DNA of 10,942 nt from an uncultured Bacteroidales bacterium (GCA_937884015.1 CALGBV010000053.1:1-10942), one strand, 5' to 3'; numbered from the stretch's first letter, positions 1 through 7,679 are shown. Notes: generated by a model from the letters alone, not told the origin. Program-made: numbers and translations.

Positions 1-32
1 AAGTTGTTCCTGTAATTTGTAAATGCTTTTTA

Positions 33-1058
33 ATGAAACGGTTGTTGTTGATATTAGTGCTGATTTGCAGCCTGAATTGTTTCTCGCAGCAGAAGGAAAG
101 CATCCGCGTCGCTTTTTGGAACATGGAGAATTTCTTCGATCCGTTTGTCGACAGCACATTAACTTATAACGAATTTACTGCCGAAGGCTCGCAGCATTGG
201 ACCAAATCGCGCTTCTACAAGAAACGCAACAACATGTACAAGGCCATTCTCGCTCTTTCGGAAAACAAGCCGATTGGCATTTTCGGCGTTTGCGAAGTGG
301 AAAATGAGTATGTATTGAACAGTCTTTTCAATCTGACTCCGCTCAAAAACCACAATTACCGTTTCGTTCATTACGAAGGCCCCGACAAGCGCGGCATCGA
401 TCCGGCCATCATCTATTCGAAGGATTGGTTTACTTTGGTCGAAAGCAAGACCATTCCTTATTATAATCCTGAAGACACGGCCTATCATTCCCGCGATATT
501 TTGTATGCCAAATTCGTTGATAATAAAGATGATACGCTCCATATTTTTGTCAATCACTGGCCAAGCCGCTACAGCGGTGAGTTGGAAACCGTTGGCTCAA
601 GGGCTTGTTCAGCGGCCATTTTGCGCAGTCAAGTCGATTCAATTAATGCCGTTGCGCCAGAAGGTTATTCTCCGAAAATCATCATGATGGGCGACTTGAA
701 CGACTGTCCGACCGACCCAAGCATTTACGATGTGCTGAAAGCGAGGCAACTCTCTGAATACGAGGATGGCAACTTGATAAATCTGATGGCCGGAAACAAA
801 AGTCTTGGTTTTGAAGGCACCTTGAAGCATCAGAACGACTGGCAGATTTTCGACCAGATTATCGTGACACCGCAAGTGCTGAACGATAGGGAAGGCCTTC
901 ATTATAAGGAAAATAGCGCACGAATCTTTTGGACGGGTTTCATGCTTGAGGACGACCCGACTTATCACGGAAAGAAACTCATCCGCACTTACATCGGCCC
1001 TCGCTATTTCGGCGGTTTCAGCGACCATTTGCCCGTCTATATTGATTTGGTCCGGTGA
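33..1058 (+). CDS. Secreted endonuclease/exonuclease/phosphatase family protein
   Basis: The 341-residue product begins with a signal peptide (about residues 1-19, hydrophobic LLLILVLICSL core, ending FSQQ), so it should act in the periplasm or outside the cell. The rest reads as the DNase I-like metal-dependent phosphoesterase fold. Motifs in order are WNMEN (N30, E32), CEVEN (residues 87-91, catalytic Glu), NHWPSR (174-179), GDLND (220-224, catalytic Asp/Asn) and the terminal SDHLP (330-334) with the Asp-His pair. All the metal and catalytic positions expected of the family are present, so it is probably active. The substrate (nucleic acid, phosphoinositide or other phosphodiester) cannot be told from sequence. 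The frame stays open to the window edge, but MKRLLL followed by a signal peptide makes the ATG at 33 the natural start. No lipobox is seen. Its own promoter would lie mostly outside the window. Confidence 0.9.
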   Translation: MKRLLLILVLICSLNCFSQQKESIRVAFWNMENFFDPFVDSTLTYNEFTAEGSQHWTKSRFYKKRNNMYKAILALSENKPIGIFGVCEVENEYVLNSLFNLTPLKNHNYRFVHYEGPDKRGIDPAIIYSKDWFTLVESKTIPYYNPEDTAYHSRDILYAKFVDNKDDTLHIFVNHWPSRYSGELETVGSRACSAAILRSQVDSINAVAPEGYSPKIIMMGDLNDCPTDPSIYDVLKARQLSEYEDGNLINLMAGNKSLGFEGTLKHQNDWQIFDQIIVTPQVLNDREGLHYKENSARIFWTGFMLEDDPTYHGKKLIRTYIGPRYFGGFSDHLPVYIDLVR

Positions 1059-1103
1059 TTAAAAAAAATTATCCGCCAATTAAATCTGTTTTTCAATAAA
1101 TAC

Positions 1104-1111
1104 TACCTTTG
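1104..1111 (+). promoter_or_regulatory. Promoter -7 box of the EamA transporter gene
   Basis: TACCTTTG fits the Bacteroidota TAnnTTTG -7 consensus. It lies 21 bases before the ATG at 1133, giving a leader of roughly 15 nt. The -33 element is weak (a T-rich TCTGTTTTT stretch near 1085). A longer reading of the gene could start at a TTG inside this box, but that codon is part of the promoter. Confidence 0.6.
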
Positions 1112-1132
1112 CAGCCGCTAACGAGCAATAAT

Positions 1133-2044
1133 ATGTGGATCTTACTATCCTTGACATCAGCCTTTCTATTAGGCTTTTACGACATTTTCAAAAAGAAATC
1201 GGTTAATGCAAATGCAATAACTCCGGTGCTGTTTTTCAGTACTCTCGTGAGTGCGTTTATATTCTTGCCTTTCATTTTGTTGTCTCATTATCAGCCGCAG
1301 TGGTTTTCCGATGGCTTCCTGACCAATTTTTATGTCGAACCGATTCCTTTGAAAAACCATCTTCTGATTTTGGGCAAGGCTTTCATGATTATGATTTCAT
1401 GGGTTTTCAGTTATTCGGCGATGAAGAATCTGCCTATAACCGTGGTTGGTCCAATCAATCAGTTGAGACCGGCTATATCGCTGCTGTTGCTGCTGATGGT
1501 ATTTCAGGAACATTTGACTGTAAATCAATGGATTGGTGTCGTGCTAGCCATAGTTTCCTTTTATTTGATGAACAAGTCGGGCAAGCGGGAAGGCATCAAG
1601 TTTGAGTCGAATAAATGGGTGATTATGCTTCTGTTATCTGCTGTAATTGTGGCAATTAGCGGAATTTACGATAAGTTTTTGTTGAGCAAGCAACACATGG
1701 CTCCTGTCACGGTGCAGTCTTGGTACTCCGTTTATCTGTTCATATTGATGACGGTGTTCATCTTGTGCGTGTGGTGGAAGCGTCGCAAGGAACATCCGTT
1801 TGAGTGGCGTTGGAGTATTGTCTTGATGGCGGTTTTCGTTTCGGTGGCCGACTGCATTTACCTGTCAGGGTTGAATCAGGAAGCCGCTGTAATTGTCATT
1901 ATTCCGTTGATTCTTAACGGAGTAAGACTCGTTGTTTCGTTTTCATACGGTGCCCTTTGCTTCAGGGAAAAGAACATTAAAAGTAAGATAATTCCGCTTC
2001 TTATGGTCTTGACGGCCTTGGTCTTTTTGTGTATTCCGCGCTGA
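1133..2044 (+). CDS. DMT superfamily (EamA-like) membrane transporter
   Basis: The product is 303 residues from the ATG at 1133 and almost entirely hydrophobic. About ten membrane segments can be picked out in two halves, as in the drug/metabolite transporter superfamily with its duplicated five-helix EamA domain. The first half includes PITVVGPINQLRPAISLLL, where the conserved Pro and Gly near the end of a helix are typical of EamA proteins. The second half ends in a hydrophobic helix after a short KNIKSK loop. The cytoplasmic linker KSGKREGIKFESNK lies between the halves. The family exports or imports small metabolites, and the substrate cannot be inferred here. The ATG was chosen over an in-frame TTG at 1109 because that TTG sits in the -7 promoter box. 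The gene has its own promoter and lies 75 bases before the acyl-CoA synthetase gene, which also has its own. Confidence 0.85.
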   Translation: MWILLSLTSAFLLGFYDIFKKKSVNANAITPVLFFSTLVSAFIFLPFILLSHYQPQWFSDGFLTNFYVEPIPLKNHLLILGKAFMIMISWVFSYSAMKNLPITVVGPINQLRPAISLLLLLMVFQEHLTVNQWIGVVLAIVSFYLMNKSGKREGIKFESNKWVIMLLLSAVIVAISGIYDKFLLSKQHMAPVTVQSWYSVYLFILMTVFILCVWWKRRKEHPFEWRWSIVLMAVFVSVADCIYLSGLNQEAAVIVIIPLILNGVRLVVSFSYGALCFREKNIKSKIIPLLMVLTALVFLCIPR

Positions 2045-2083
2045 TTTTTAAAAAAAAAAAGAACAACGGCTATTATAATTTGT

Positions 2084-2091
2084 TATTTTTG
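2084..2091 (+). promoter_or_regulatory. Promoter -7 box of the acyl-CoA synthetase gene
   Basis: TATTTTTG matches TAnnTTTG exactly, 28 bases before the ATG at 2120. An A-tract (2050-2060) and an AT-rich stretch precede it, in the gap after the transporter stop codon. No clear -33 TTTG is seen at the usual spacing. Confidence 0.6.
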
Positions 2092-2119
2092 CAAATTGTA
2101 ACGAGCATTTTTTCAATTT

Positions 2120-3898
2120 ATGGAAGTTAAACGTATATTCGATCTCCTTTCGAATTATGTTGAAAAGTTTCCTAATCAGGCAGTTGCGCTTGCAGGAAAG
2201 AAAAACGGCGAATGGAGAAAGTATAGCATCCAAGAATATATTGAATGCGTCAATAAGCTGAGTTATGCTTTCATCGAGTTGGGCATTCAGAAACAAGACA
2301 AAGTGGCCTTGATTCTGAATAACCGTCCCGAATGGAACATGCTTGATATGGCTATCAATCAGGTTGGTGCGGTTAGCGTGCCCATTTATCCGACCATCAG
2401 CGAAGAGGATTACCGTTTCATTTTGAGCAACTGCGAAGCCAAAATGGTCGTTACCGATGGCTTGGCTGTGATGAATAAAATCACTAATGTTTTGCCCGAT
2501 GCTCCGCAACTGAAACTGATTTATACGATGATAAACCGAGAAGTCTATCCGTATTTCGACCAACTGATGGAACTCGGTGAGCAACATCCTCATAAAGAGG
2601 AACTTGAGAAAAGAAAAAATGCCGTTGACGAAATGGATTGTGCCACGATCATCTACACTTCGGGAACGACGGGAACACCCAAAGGCGTCATGCTTTCGAA
2701 TTACAATCTGATGAGTCAGTTCAAGAATTTCGTACACACTTTCTCGCCAAATTCAACACGTGCTTTCAGTTTCCTGCCGGTTTGCCATGCCTACGAGCGT
2801 GCCTTGATTTATGGTTACCAATATAAAGGGATGTCTATCTATTACGCTGAAAGTCTGGCAACTCTTATCCCCGATATGAAGGATGTGCATCCGAACATGT
2901 TTTGTGCAGTACCTCGGGTCTTGGAGCGTTTCTACGAAGGCATTTATTCTTCAGGTAAGAAAATGAAAGGCCTTTCAAAGAGCATATTCAATTGGGCCTT
3001 GAAATTGAGTCAAAAATATACTGTTGAAAGAGAGAAGCGTAATTGGCTGTATGCGCTCAAATTGCGTATTGCATATAGGCTGGTCTATGCCAAAGTCAGG
3101 GAAAGCATTGGTGCTGATGATATTGATCTCATTGTTTCGGGAGCTGCCGGCATTTCGAAAAAACTGTCAAGTTTCTTCTCGGCCATCAGAATGCCTGTCT
3201 ACGAGGGTTACGGCCTGACGGAGACTTCTCCGGTCATTGCGGTTAGCAACAACAATCCTCATGGCAGGGAAGTGGGTTGTGTCGGTCAACCTTTGCCAGG
3301 TGTCGAGGTGAAAATTGCCGATAATGGCGAAATCATTTGTCGCGGTCACAACGTGATGATGGGCTATTACAAGAATCCTGAACTCACCAAGGAGGTAATT
3401 GACGAAGATGGTTGGTTCCATACTGGCGACATGGGCATCTTGAATGAATATAATCAATTGATAATCACTGGAAGACTGAAGAATCTTTTCAAGACATCAG
3501 GCGGAAAATACATCAATCCGGAACTGATTGAAAGAAAGATTGTCGCCTCGCCTTTCTTTGAACAGGCTGTCGTGGTGGGCGAAAACCAAAAGTTTGCGGG
3601 GGCCATCATCCTGCCTGATTTCAATTTCATGAAGGGTTGGTGCCAACGACATGATGTGGAATACACCACTTCACGTGAGTTGCTCAAAAATCCTGATGTA
3701 CTCAAGCGTTTTGCAAAGGAAATCAACAAGATAAATGGCACTTTAGGCGAAACCGAGAAAATCAAGAAATACGAATTTGTGGCAGACGAATGGTCGATGG
3801 CGACGGGCATCCTGACGCCTACGCTGAAAGTGAAGCGTAAAGTGGTCATGAACCGCTATCATGATTTGATTGACAGGATGTTCGCCCAAAAGGATTGA
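2120..3898 (+). CDS. Long-chain fatty acid-CoA ligase (AMP-forming acyl-CoA synthetase)
   Basis: This 592-residue enzyme would activate a fatty acid with ATP to an acyl-adenylate and then to acyl-CoA, feeding phospholipid synthesis or degradation at the inner face of the membrane. The order of adenylate-forming motifs is complete: the P-loop-like YTSGTTGTPKG (residues 179-189), YEGYGLTET (361-369), GWFHTGD (431-437), the hinge region GRLKNLFKTSGGKYINPE (451-468), and the C-terminal catalytic lysine in LTPTLKVKR (about K570). The length and the FKTSGGKYINP segment match the bacterial FAA1-like long-chain branch rather than acetyl-CoA synthetases. There is no signal peptide or membrane span. 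The gene has its own promoter and ends 18 bases before a strong terminator, so it is probably monocistronic. Chain-length preference is not visible. Confidence 0.92.
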   Translation: MEVKRIFDLLSNYVEKFPNQAVALAGKKNGEWRKYSIQEYIECVNKLSYAFIELGIQKQDKVALILNNRPEWNMLDMAINQVGAVSVPIYPTISEEDYRFILSNCEAKMVVTDGLAVMNKITNVLPDAPQLKLIYTMINREVYPYFDQLMELGEQHPHKEELEKRKNAVDEMDCATIIYTSGTTGTPKGVMLSNYNLMSQFKNFVHTFSPNSTRAFSFLPVCHAYERALIYGYQYKGMSIYYAESLATLIPDMKDVHPNMFCAVPRVLERFYEGIYSSGKKMKGLSKSIFNWALKLSQKYTVEREKRNWLYALKLRIAYRLVYAKVRESIGADDIDLIVSGAAGISKKLSSFFSAIRMPVYEGYGLTETSPVIAVSNNNPHGREVGCVGQPLPGVEVKIADNGEIICRGHNVMMGYYKNPELTKEVIDEDGWFHTGDMGILNEYNQLIITGRLKNLFKTSGGKYINPELIERKIVASPFFEQAVVVGENQKFAGAIILPDFNFMKGWCQRHDVEYTTSRELLKNPDVLKRFAKEINKINGTLGETEKIKKYEFVADEWSMATGILTPTLKVKRKVVMNRYHDLIDRMFAQKD

Positions 3899-3916
3899 AA
3901 TCCAACAGGATAAAAC

Positions 3917-3945
3917 AAAAAAGTCGCCAATCGGCGACTTTTTTT
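3917..3945. terminator. Bidirectional intrinsic terminator between convergent genes
   Basis: The perfect inverted repeat AAAAAAGTCGCC (3917-3928) and GGCGACTTTTTT (3933-3944) makes a 12-bp stem with an AATC loop. The A-tract and T-tract flanks give a U-run in both directions. It lies between the acyl-CoA synthetase stop (3898) and the speA stop (3966) and can serve both. Confidence 0.93.
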
Positions 3946-3965
3946 GTTGCTATAATGTTTTGTGC

Positions 3966-5855
3966 TTATCTTTCCAAATAAGTGTAGCCATACAAACCTG
4001 AACGGTAATTGGAAAGGAATTCCTTGCCTTCTTCAACCGTGATGGTTCCGTCTTTGACACATTTCGTAACCCAGGTTTCAACGCTGCGAACCAATTTCTT
4101 AGGACTGTATTGAACGTATTCCAAGACATCGGCAACGGTCTCGCCGTCAATGATTTGGTCGATGGAATAGCCTTTCTCATCCACTGAAACGTGAACGGCA
4201 TTGGTGTCGCCAAACAGATTATGCAAGTCGCCGAGGATTTCCTGATAAGCACCAACGAGGAACACACCTATATAATAATGCTCCTTGTCATCGAAAGTGT
4301 GCAGCGGGATGGTGTGCTGGTTGGTCTTGGTGACAAAGTTGGCAATCTTACCATCGGAGTCGCAAGTGATGTCTTGCAAGGTGGCGAGATGTGTTGGTTT
4401 TTCATCTAGACGATGGATTGGAATGATAGGGAAGAGCTGGTCGATGGCCCAGGAGTCGGGCAAAGATTGGAACAATGAGAAGTTGCAGAAATATTTGTCG
4501 GCCAAAAGTTTAGGCAATGACAAGAAATCTTCAGGAACGCGTTTCAGTTCGCTGGCGATATGGTTCACTTCGCGTGCAATCGACCAGAAAAGACGCTCGA
4601 TTTTTGCGCGTGATTTCAGGTCTAACAAACCGAGACTGAACAGATTAAGGGCTTCTTCGCGGATTTCCTGTGCATCGTGCCAAATTTCCAAAGAGGAATT
4701 CTTGTTCAGTTCGTCCCATGAATTGTAAAGTTCGTGAATCAGTTCGTGGTCATTTTCGGCGGGTTCTTCATCTTCATCCCATTCGGGTAACGATGTGGTT
4801 TCCAGCACTTCAAAAATCAGTACGGAATGGTGTGCGGTGAGCGCACGGCCCGATTCGCAGATGATGTTTGGATGAGGCAGGCCGTTTTTGTCGCAGACAT
4901 CGACGATGGAGAAAACTGCGTTGTTGGCATATTCCTGAATGCTGTAGTTGACTGAACTAGGGCTTGAGGAACGCGTACCATCATAGTCGACGCCGAGGCC
5001 GCCGCCCATGTCGACAAACTCGATATTGTAACCCATCTTGTGCAGCTGCACATAAAACTGTGCGGCTTCGCGCAAGGCGATATTGATGCTCTTAATCTTA
5101 CTGACCTGACTTCCAATGTGATAGTGGACGAGTTTCAGACATTCTTTCATGTTGTGCTCCTCAAGGAAGTCGAGGGCTTCGAGCATTTCCGATGAGGTGA
5201 GGCCGAACTTGCTGCCATCACCGCCCGATTCTTCCCATTTGCCCGCGCCGGAACTTGCCAACTTGATGCGTATGCCGAGGTTTGGCGTGACTTTCAGGCG
5301 TTTGGCAATCTTAGCTGTAATTCTCAACTCGTTCATCTTTTCGATGACGATGATGATTTTACGACCCATCTTTTGGGCCAAAAGCGCCAGTTCGATGAAC
5401 TCTTCGTCTTTGTAACCGTTGCAGATGATAAGGGAGTCAGAATCGGTGTTGAGTGAAATGATGGCGTGAAGTTCAGGCTTAGAACCGGCTTCCAGACCGA
5501 TGTTGAATTTCTTGCCGTGGCTGACGATTTCTTCGACCACAGGACGCATTTGGTTCACCTTAATTGGCAGAACCACAAAGTTTTGTCCCTTGAACTCGTA
5601 TTCGGCAGCTGCTTCCTTAAAGCAGGAGTCGATTTTGTTGATGCGGTCGTCGATAATGTCGGGAAAACGCACCAAAATAGGTGCCGAAACATCCCTGAGT
5701 GCCAGTTCGTCAACAAGTTGTGGAAGATCGACTGAAGCACAGCCTTCTTTTGGTGTCACGATGATATGACCGTTTTCGTTGATGGAAAAATAGTGTCCGC
5801 CCCAACCTCTCACATTATAAAGGTCTTCGGAATCTTCAATGCGCCATTTTCTCAT
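3966..5855 (-). CDS. speA: Biosynthetic arginine decarboxylase (PLP-dependent)
   Basis: The 629-residue cytosolic enzyme converts arginine to agmatine and CO2, the first step of the agmatine route to putrescine and spermidine. It is a fold III (alanine racemase-like) PLP decarboxylase. PIKVNQ carries the PLP lysine (about K99), followed by LEAGSKPEL, the HYHIGSQ motif, the glycine-rich phosphate-binding GGGLGVDYDG (about 284-293), ICESGRAL (332-339), the conserved cysteine in DITCDSDG (about C498) and GAYQEILGDLHNLFGD (535-550). Length and motif order match bacterial SpeA. The start is the ATG at 5855 (MRKWRIEDSEDLYNVRGWGG), since family members begin this way. The frame runs open to 5990, but that extension crosses the promoter region and is not protein-like. 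No other polyamine gene is adjacent in the window. Confidence 0.95.
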   Translation of the reverse strand: MRKWRIEDSEDLYNVRGWGGHYFSINENGHIIVTPKEGCASVDLPQLVDELALRDVSAPILVRFPDIIDDRINKIDSCFKEAAAEYEFKGQNFVVLPIKVNQMRPVVEEIVSHGKKFNIGLEAGSKPELHAIISLNTDSDSLIICNGYKDEEFIELALLAQKMGRKIIIVIEKMNELRITAKIAKRLKVTPNLGIRIKLASSGAGKWEESGGDGSKFGLTSSEMLEALDFLEEHNMKECLKLVHYHIGSQVSKIKSINIALREAAQFYVQLHKMGYNIEFVDMGGGLGVDYDGTRSSSPSSVNYSIQEYANNAVFSIVDVCDKNGLPHPNIICESGRALTAHHSVLIFEVLETTSLPEWDEDEEPAENDHELIHELYNSWDELNKNSSLEIWHDAQEIREEALNLFSLGLLDLKSRAKIERLFWSIAREVNHIASELKRVPEDFLSLPKLLADKYFCNFSLFQSLPDSWAIDQLFPIIPIHRLDEKPTHLATLQDITCDSDGKIANFVTKTNQHTIPLHTFDDKEHYYIGVFLVGAYQEILGDLHNLFGDTNAVHVSVDEKGYSIDQIIDGETVADVLEYVQYSPKKLVRSVETWVTKCVKDGTITVEEGKEFLSNYRSGLYGYTYLER

Positions 5856-5900
5856 TTCAAATGCTTGATTTACTGATTGATAATTACAAAGTTCGTTTTG

Positions 5901-5932
5901 TTTTGCACGGTAAATCATAATCCGTGCCAAAA
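5901..5932. repeat. Inverted repeat in the speA/BadF-type divergent region
   Basis: TTTTGCACGG (5901-5910) and CCGTGCCAAAA (5922-5932) form two arms that match except for one extra C, separated by 11 bases. It lies immediately downstream of the candidate speA -7 box, so it could be a dimeric operator or a hairpin at the 5' end of the speA leader. No regulator is identified. Confidence 0.55.
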
Positions 5933-5939
5933 TCCGCTG

Positions 5940-5947
5940 CAAATCTA
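5940..5947 (-). promoter_or_regulatory. Candidate speA promoter -7 box
   Basis: On the minus strand this reads TAGATTTG, an exact TAnnTTTG match, which would give a leader of about 80 nt before the speA ATG. No convincing -33 TTTG is found at the standard spacing. A poorer alternative, GAACTTTG, lies at 5887-5894, nearer the start codon. The box is 33 bases from the opposing -7 box of the divergent gene. Confidence 0.5.
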
Positions 5948-5956
5948 TAAAAAACA

Positions 5957-5987
5957 TTGGTTTGTATGCCGATTTTTGTTTCCTTTG
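5957..5987 (+). promoter_or_regulatory. Promoter of the BadF-type ATPase gene
   Basis: TTG at 5957-5959 (-33-like) is followed after 20 bases by TTCCTTTG at 5980-5987, which fits TAnnTTTG except for one base. The ATG at 6005 is 17 bases downstream. A longer reading of the gene would start at the TTG of the -33 element and so is unlikely. Confidence 0.5.
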
Positions 5988-6004
5988 CACAACAAAATAA
6001 GACT

Positions 6005-6841
6005 ATGCACCTGATTGCTGACGGCGGTTCCACCAAAACGGAATGGATTCTCATTGATAGACAGCGTGTTGCGATGCGCTTCCTGACTCAAGGTTTCAAC
6101 CCGAATTATACGGATTGGGAGTCTATTACGGCCATTATTAATAATGAATTCCCTGCCGATTTCCCTGAAAATGTAGAGAAAATCAGTTATTACGGTTCGG
6201 GATGCGGCAATGAAAAGAACTGCCAGCTCGTTGCGGCGGCTTTGCGTCAGCGATTCACAACGGCTGAAATCAAGGTTACGCATGATATGATGGCTGCAGC
6301 CCATGCAGTTTTGGGTCACGAAAAAGGCATTGCATGCATTTTGGGTACAGGCGCAAATTCCTGTCTTTATGATGGTGAAAGCATTGTGAACCAGGCAGTT
6401 TCGTTGGGGTATCTGGTCGGTGATGAGGGCAGTGGCACTTATATTGGCAAAAAGGTTGTCCGTAGTTATTTCTATGGCCTGATGCCAGACAATTTACGGC
6501 AGCAATTTGAGGCTGAATATCATCTCAGTCACAAGGATTTCATCGACAGATTGTATCATTATCCGCAGCCTAACACTTATTTGTCATCGTTTTGCAAATT
6601 TGCGGGCGAGCATCGTCAAAATGCTTATATCCAGCAACTTGTCGGCGATTGCTTTAACGAATTTCTAAATGTATTCGTGTGCCGATATGAAGACTTTGAG
6701 AACTTGAATGTCAGTTTTGTGGGTTCGGTGGCCTATCATTTTCAGGATATTCTGAAGGTTTGTCTTGAAAACAAAGACTTGCATTTGGGCGAAATCATGC
6801 AAACGCCTGCTGATGGTTTAGTGAAATATCATTGTAAGTGA
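6005..6841 (+). CDS. BadF/BadG/BcrA/BcrD-type ATPase, probable N-acetylglucosamine kinase-like
   Basis: The 278-residue cytosolic protein has the actin/ASKHA kinase fold. The N-terminal phosphate-1 motif is ADGGSTKTEW (residues 5-14), with the phosphate-2 motif LGTGANS (113-119). The GDEGSGTYIGKK stretch (139-150) is characteristic of this branch, followed by an adenosine-type motif near VGSVAYHF (239-246) and the end motif ADGLVKYH. In this family the members closest in layout phosphorylate amino sugars such as N-acetylglucosamine or N-acetylmuramic acid, often for cell-wall sugar recycling. That substrate is an inference, because the wider family also contains CoA-reductase activators. Those usually carry iron-sulfur cysteines in a different arrangement. 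The protein is slightly short for a GlcNAc kinase but complete. It is divergent from speA, and no clear intrinsic terminator follows. Confidence 0.85.
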   Translation: MHLIADGGSTKTEWILIDRQRVAMRFLTQGFNPNYTDWESITAIINNEFPADFPENVEKISYYGSGCGNEKNCQLVAAALRQRFTTAEIKVTHDMMAAAHAVLGHEKGIACILGTGANSCLYDGESIVNQAVSLGYLVGDEGSGTYIGKKVVRSYFYGLMPDNLRQQFEAEYHLSHKDFIDRLYHYPQPNTYLSSFCKFAGEHRQNAYIQQLVGDCFNEFLNVFVCRYEDFENLNVSFVGSVAYHFQDILKVCLENKDLHLGEIMQTPADGLVKYHCK

Positions 6842-7006
6842 GTTTTGTTGAGAAAATTAACCCAAAACGTTGGAGATAATTTGTGAAAAATAATCGAAGT
6901 ACATTTTTTTATAATTTTCAAACCGTTATAGATTCCCAATCTTGGTCGGTAAATCAAATATAAAAAAGCCACGGCGATCTGTCGTCACACTAGCTTGAAC
7001 ACAACA
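6842..7006. other. Gene-free spacer before the repeat array
   Basis: AT-rich sequence with no open frame of note. It holds only small palindromes, such as CCAA-AACG-TTGG at 6862-6873, without a T-run, so no intrinsic terminator for the preceding gene is supported. Confidence 0.6.
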
Positions 7007-7158
7007 CATATACAGAGACATCAAACCCCTTCAACCTGTTGAAAATGTATGACGAAGACATCGAACCCCTTCAACCTGTCGGAGGTGTGTGACGAAGACC
7101 TAAAACCTCTTCAACCTGGTCAAAGGTGTGTGATAGAGACTTTTTACCCCCTTTTATC

Positions 7159-7193
7159 GGTCTTTTTGTCATGTGTCGACATTAAAAAGGGCC
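7159..7193. repeat. Imperfect palindrome inside the repeat array (first of two)
   Basis: GGTCTTTTT (7159-7167) pairs with AAAAAGGGCC (7184-7193), with one G·T pair and one bulged G. The loop contains the perfect 8-bp palindrome TGTCGACA (7174-7181). It takes the place of most of one repeat unit. Confidence 0.6.
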
Positions 7194-7240
7194 TTTAACC
7201 TGGTTTTTGGTCGCTTTGCGTGAACAAAAACCCCGTTAAA
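7194..7240. repeat. Imperfect palindrome inside the repeat array (second of two)
   Basis: TTTAAC (7194-7199) pairs with GTTAAA (7235-7240), and GGTTTTTG (7202-7209) with CAAAAACC (7225-7232). A symmetrical 2-base mismatch separates the two paired stretches. A further CGC/GCG pair (7212-7214 and 7218-7220) lies inside the loop. The outer arms coincide with the anchor positions of two successive repeat units. Confidence 0.7.
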
Positions 7241-7597
7241 CCTGTCAATTAGTCATATGCAGACATATTTTACCCCCTTCAACCTATCAAAAGGTGTTGC
7301 ATCAAGACCATTGACCCCGTTCAACCTATCAAAGGGTGTTGCATCAAGACCATTGACCCCCTTCAACCTATCAGAGGGTGTTGCATCAAGACCATCGACC
7401 CCGTTCAACCTGTCAAAGGTGTTGCATCAAGACCATCGACCCATTCAACCTATCAAAGGTGTTGCATCAAGACCATCGACCCATTCAACCTGTCAGAGGT
7501 GATGCATCAAGACCATTGCCCCCATTTAACCTTTTGACTTTTTCAACTTATATCTTTATAGGTCTAAAAGTAAATTATTGCCTTAAATATTATGACT

Positions 7598-7679
7598 GAA
7601 CACGGAATTATCGGATTGACACGGAAGTGCTTTGCCCGCAAAACATCATCCATCCGTGAAATCCGTGCCATCCGTGTTC
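7598..7679. repeat. CACGGA/TCCGTG inverted-repeat element
   Basis: The outer arms GAACACGGA (7598-7606) and TCCGTGTTC (7671-7679) are perfect inverse complements. Inside them CACGGA recurs at 7620-7625, with a TCGGAT variant at 7611-7616, and TCCGTG at 7653, 7662 and 7671 at a 9-bp step. The two sides form a long imperfect stem around a loop of about 27 bases. Repeats of this CACGGAT kind occur dispersed in many bacterial genomes, so this is probably an interspersed palindromic element. No coding frame is convincing here. Confidence 0.7.

Larger units (their letters stand above)
7007..7532. repeat. Tandem array of about 14 degenerate 40-42 bp repeats
   Basis: The anchor octamer TTCAACCT or a close variant recurs at 7030, 7070, 7110, 7152 (TTTTATCG), 7194 (TTTAACCT), 7236 (TTAAACCT), 7278, 7320, 7362, 7404, 7444, 7484 and 7525 (TTTAACCT). 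The steps are 40, 40, 42, 42, 42, 42, 42, 42, 42, 40, 40 and 41. A typical right-hand unit reads TTCAACCTATCAAAGGTG then TTGCATCAAGACCATCGACC before the next anchor. The units from 7278 to 7500 are nearly identical. The left units (7030-7140) share a different inner segment (GTGTGACGAAGAC), and those at 7150-7260 are the most diverged. The units are contiguous, with no unique spacers, so this is not a CRISPR. Changes between 40 and 42 bp break any reading frame. Confidence 0.92.

Noticed and set aside
2048..2737. 229-codon open frame antisense to the acyl-CoA synthetase start
   Set aside because: It lies opposite a gene with conserved motifs and extends over its promoter. The product has no recognisable features.
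6862..6873. Short palindrome as terminator of the BadF-type gene
   Set aside because: Only four base pairs and no following T-run.
7194..7241. Integron attC-like site (TTTAAC ... GTTAAAC)
   Set aside because: The first arm lacks the leading purine of RYYYAAC, the element is too short, and no cassettes or integrase are present. The similarity arises from the palindrome.
7257..7502. Open frame across the repeat array giving a 14-residue repeated peptide (PFNLSKGVASRPLT-like)
   Set aside because: The frame exists only where units are 42 bp long. The 40-bp units shift it, the left half of the array does not keep it, and there is no promoter or start context.
7007..7532. Possible CRISPR array
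   Set aside because: The units are contiguous and the whole 40-42 bp repeats. There are no unique spacers and no cas genes in the window.
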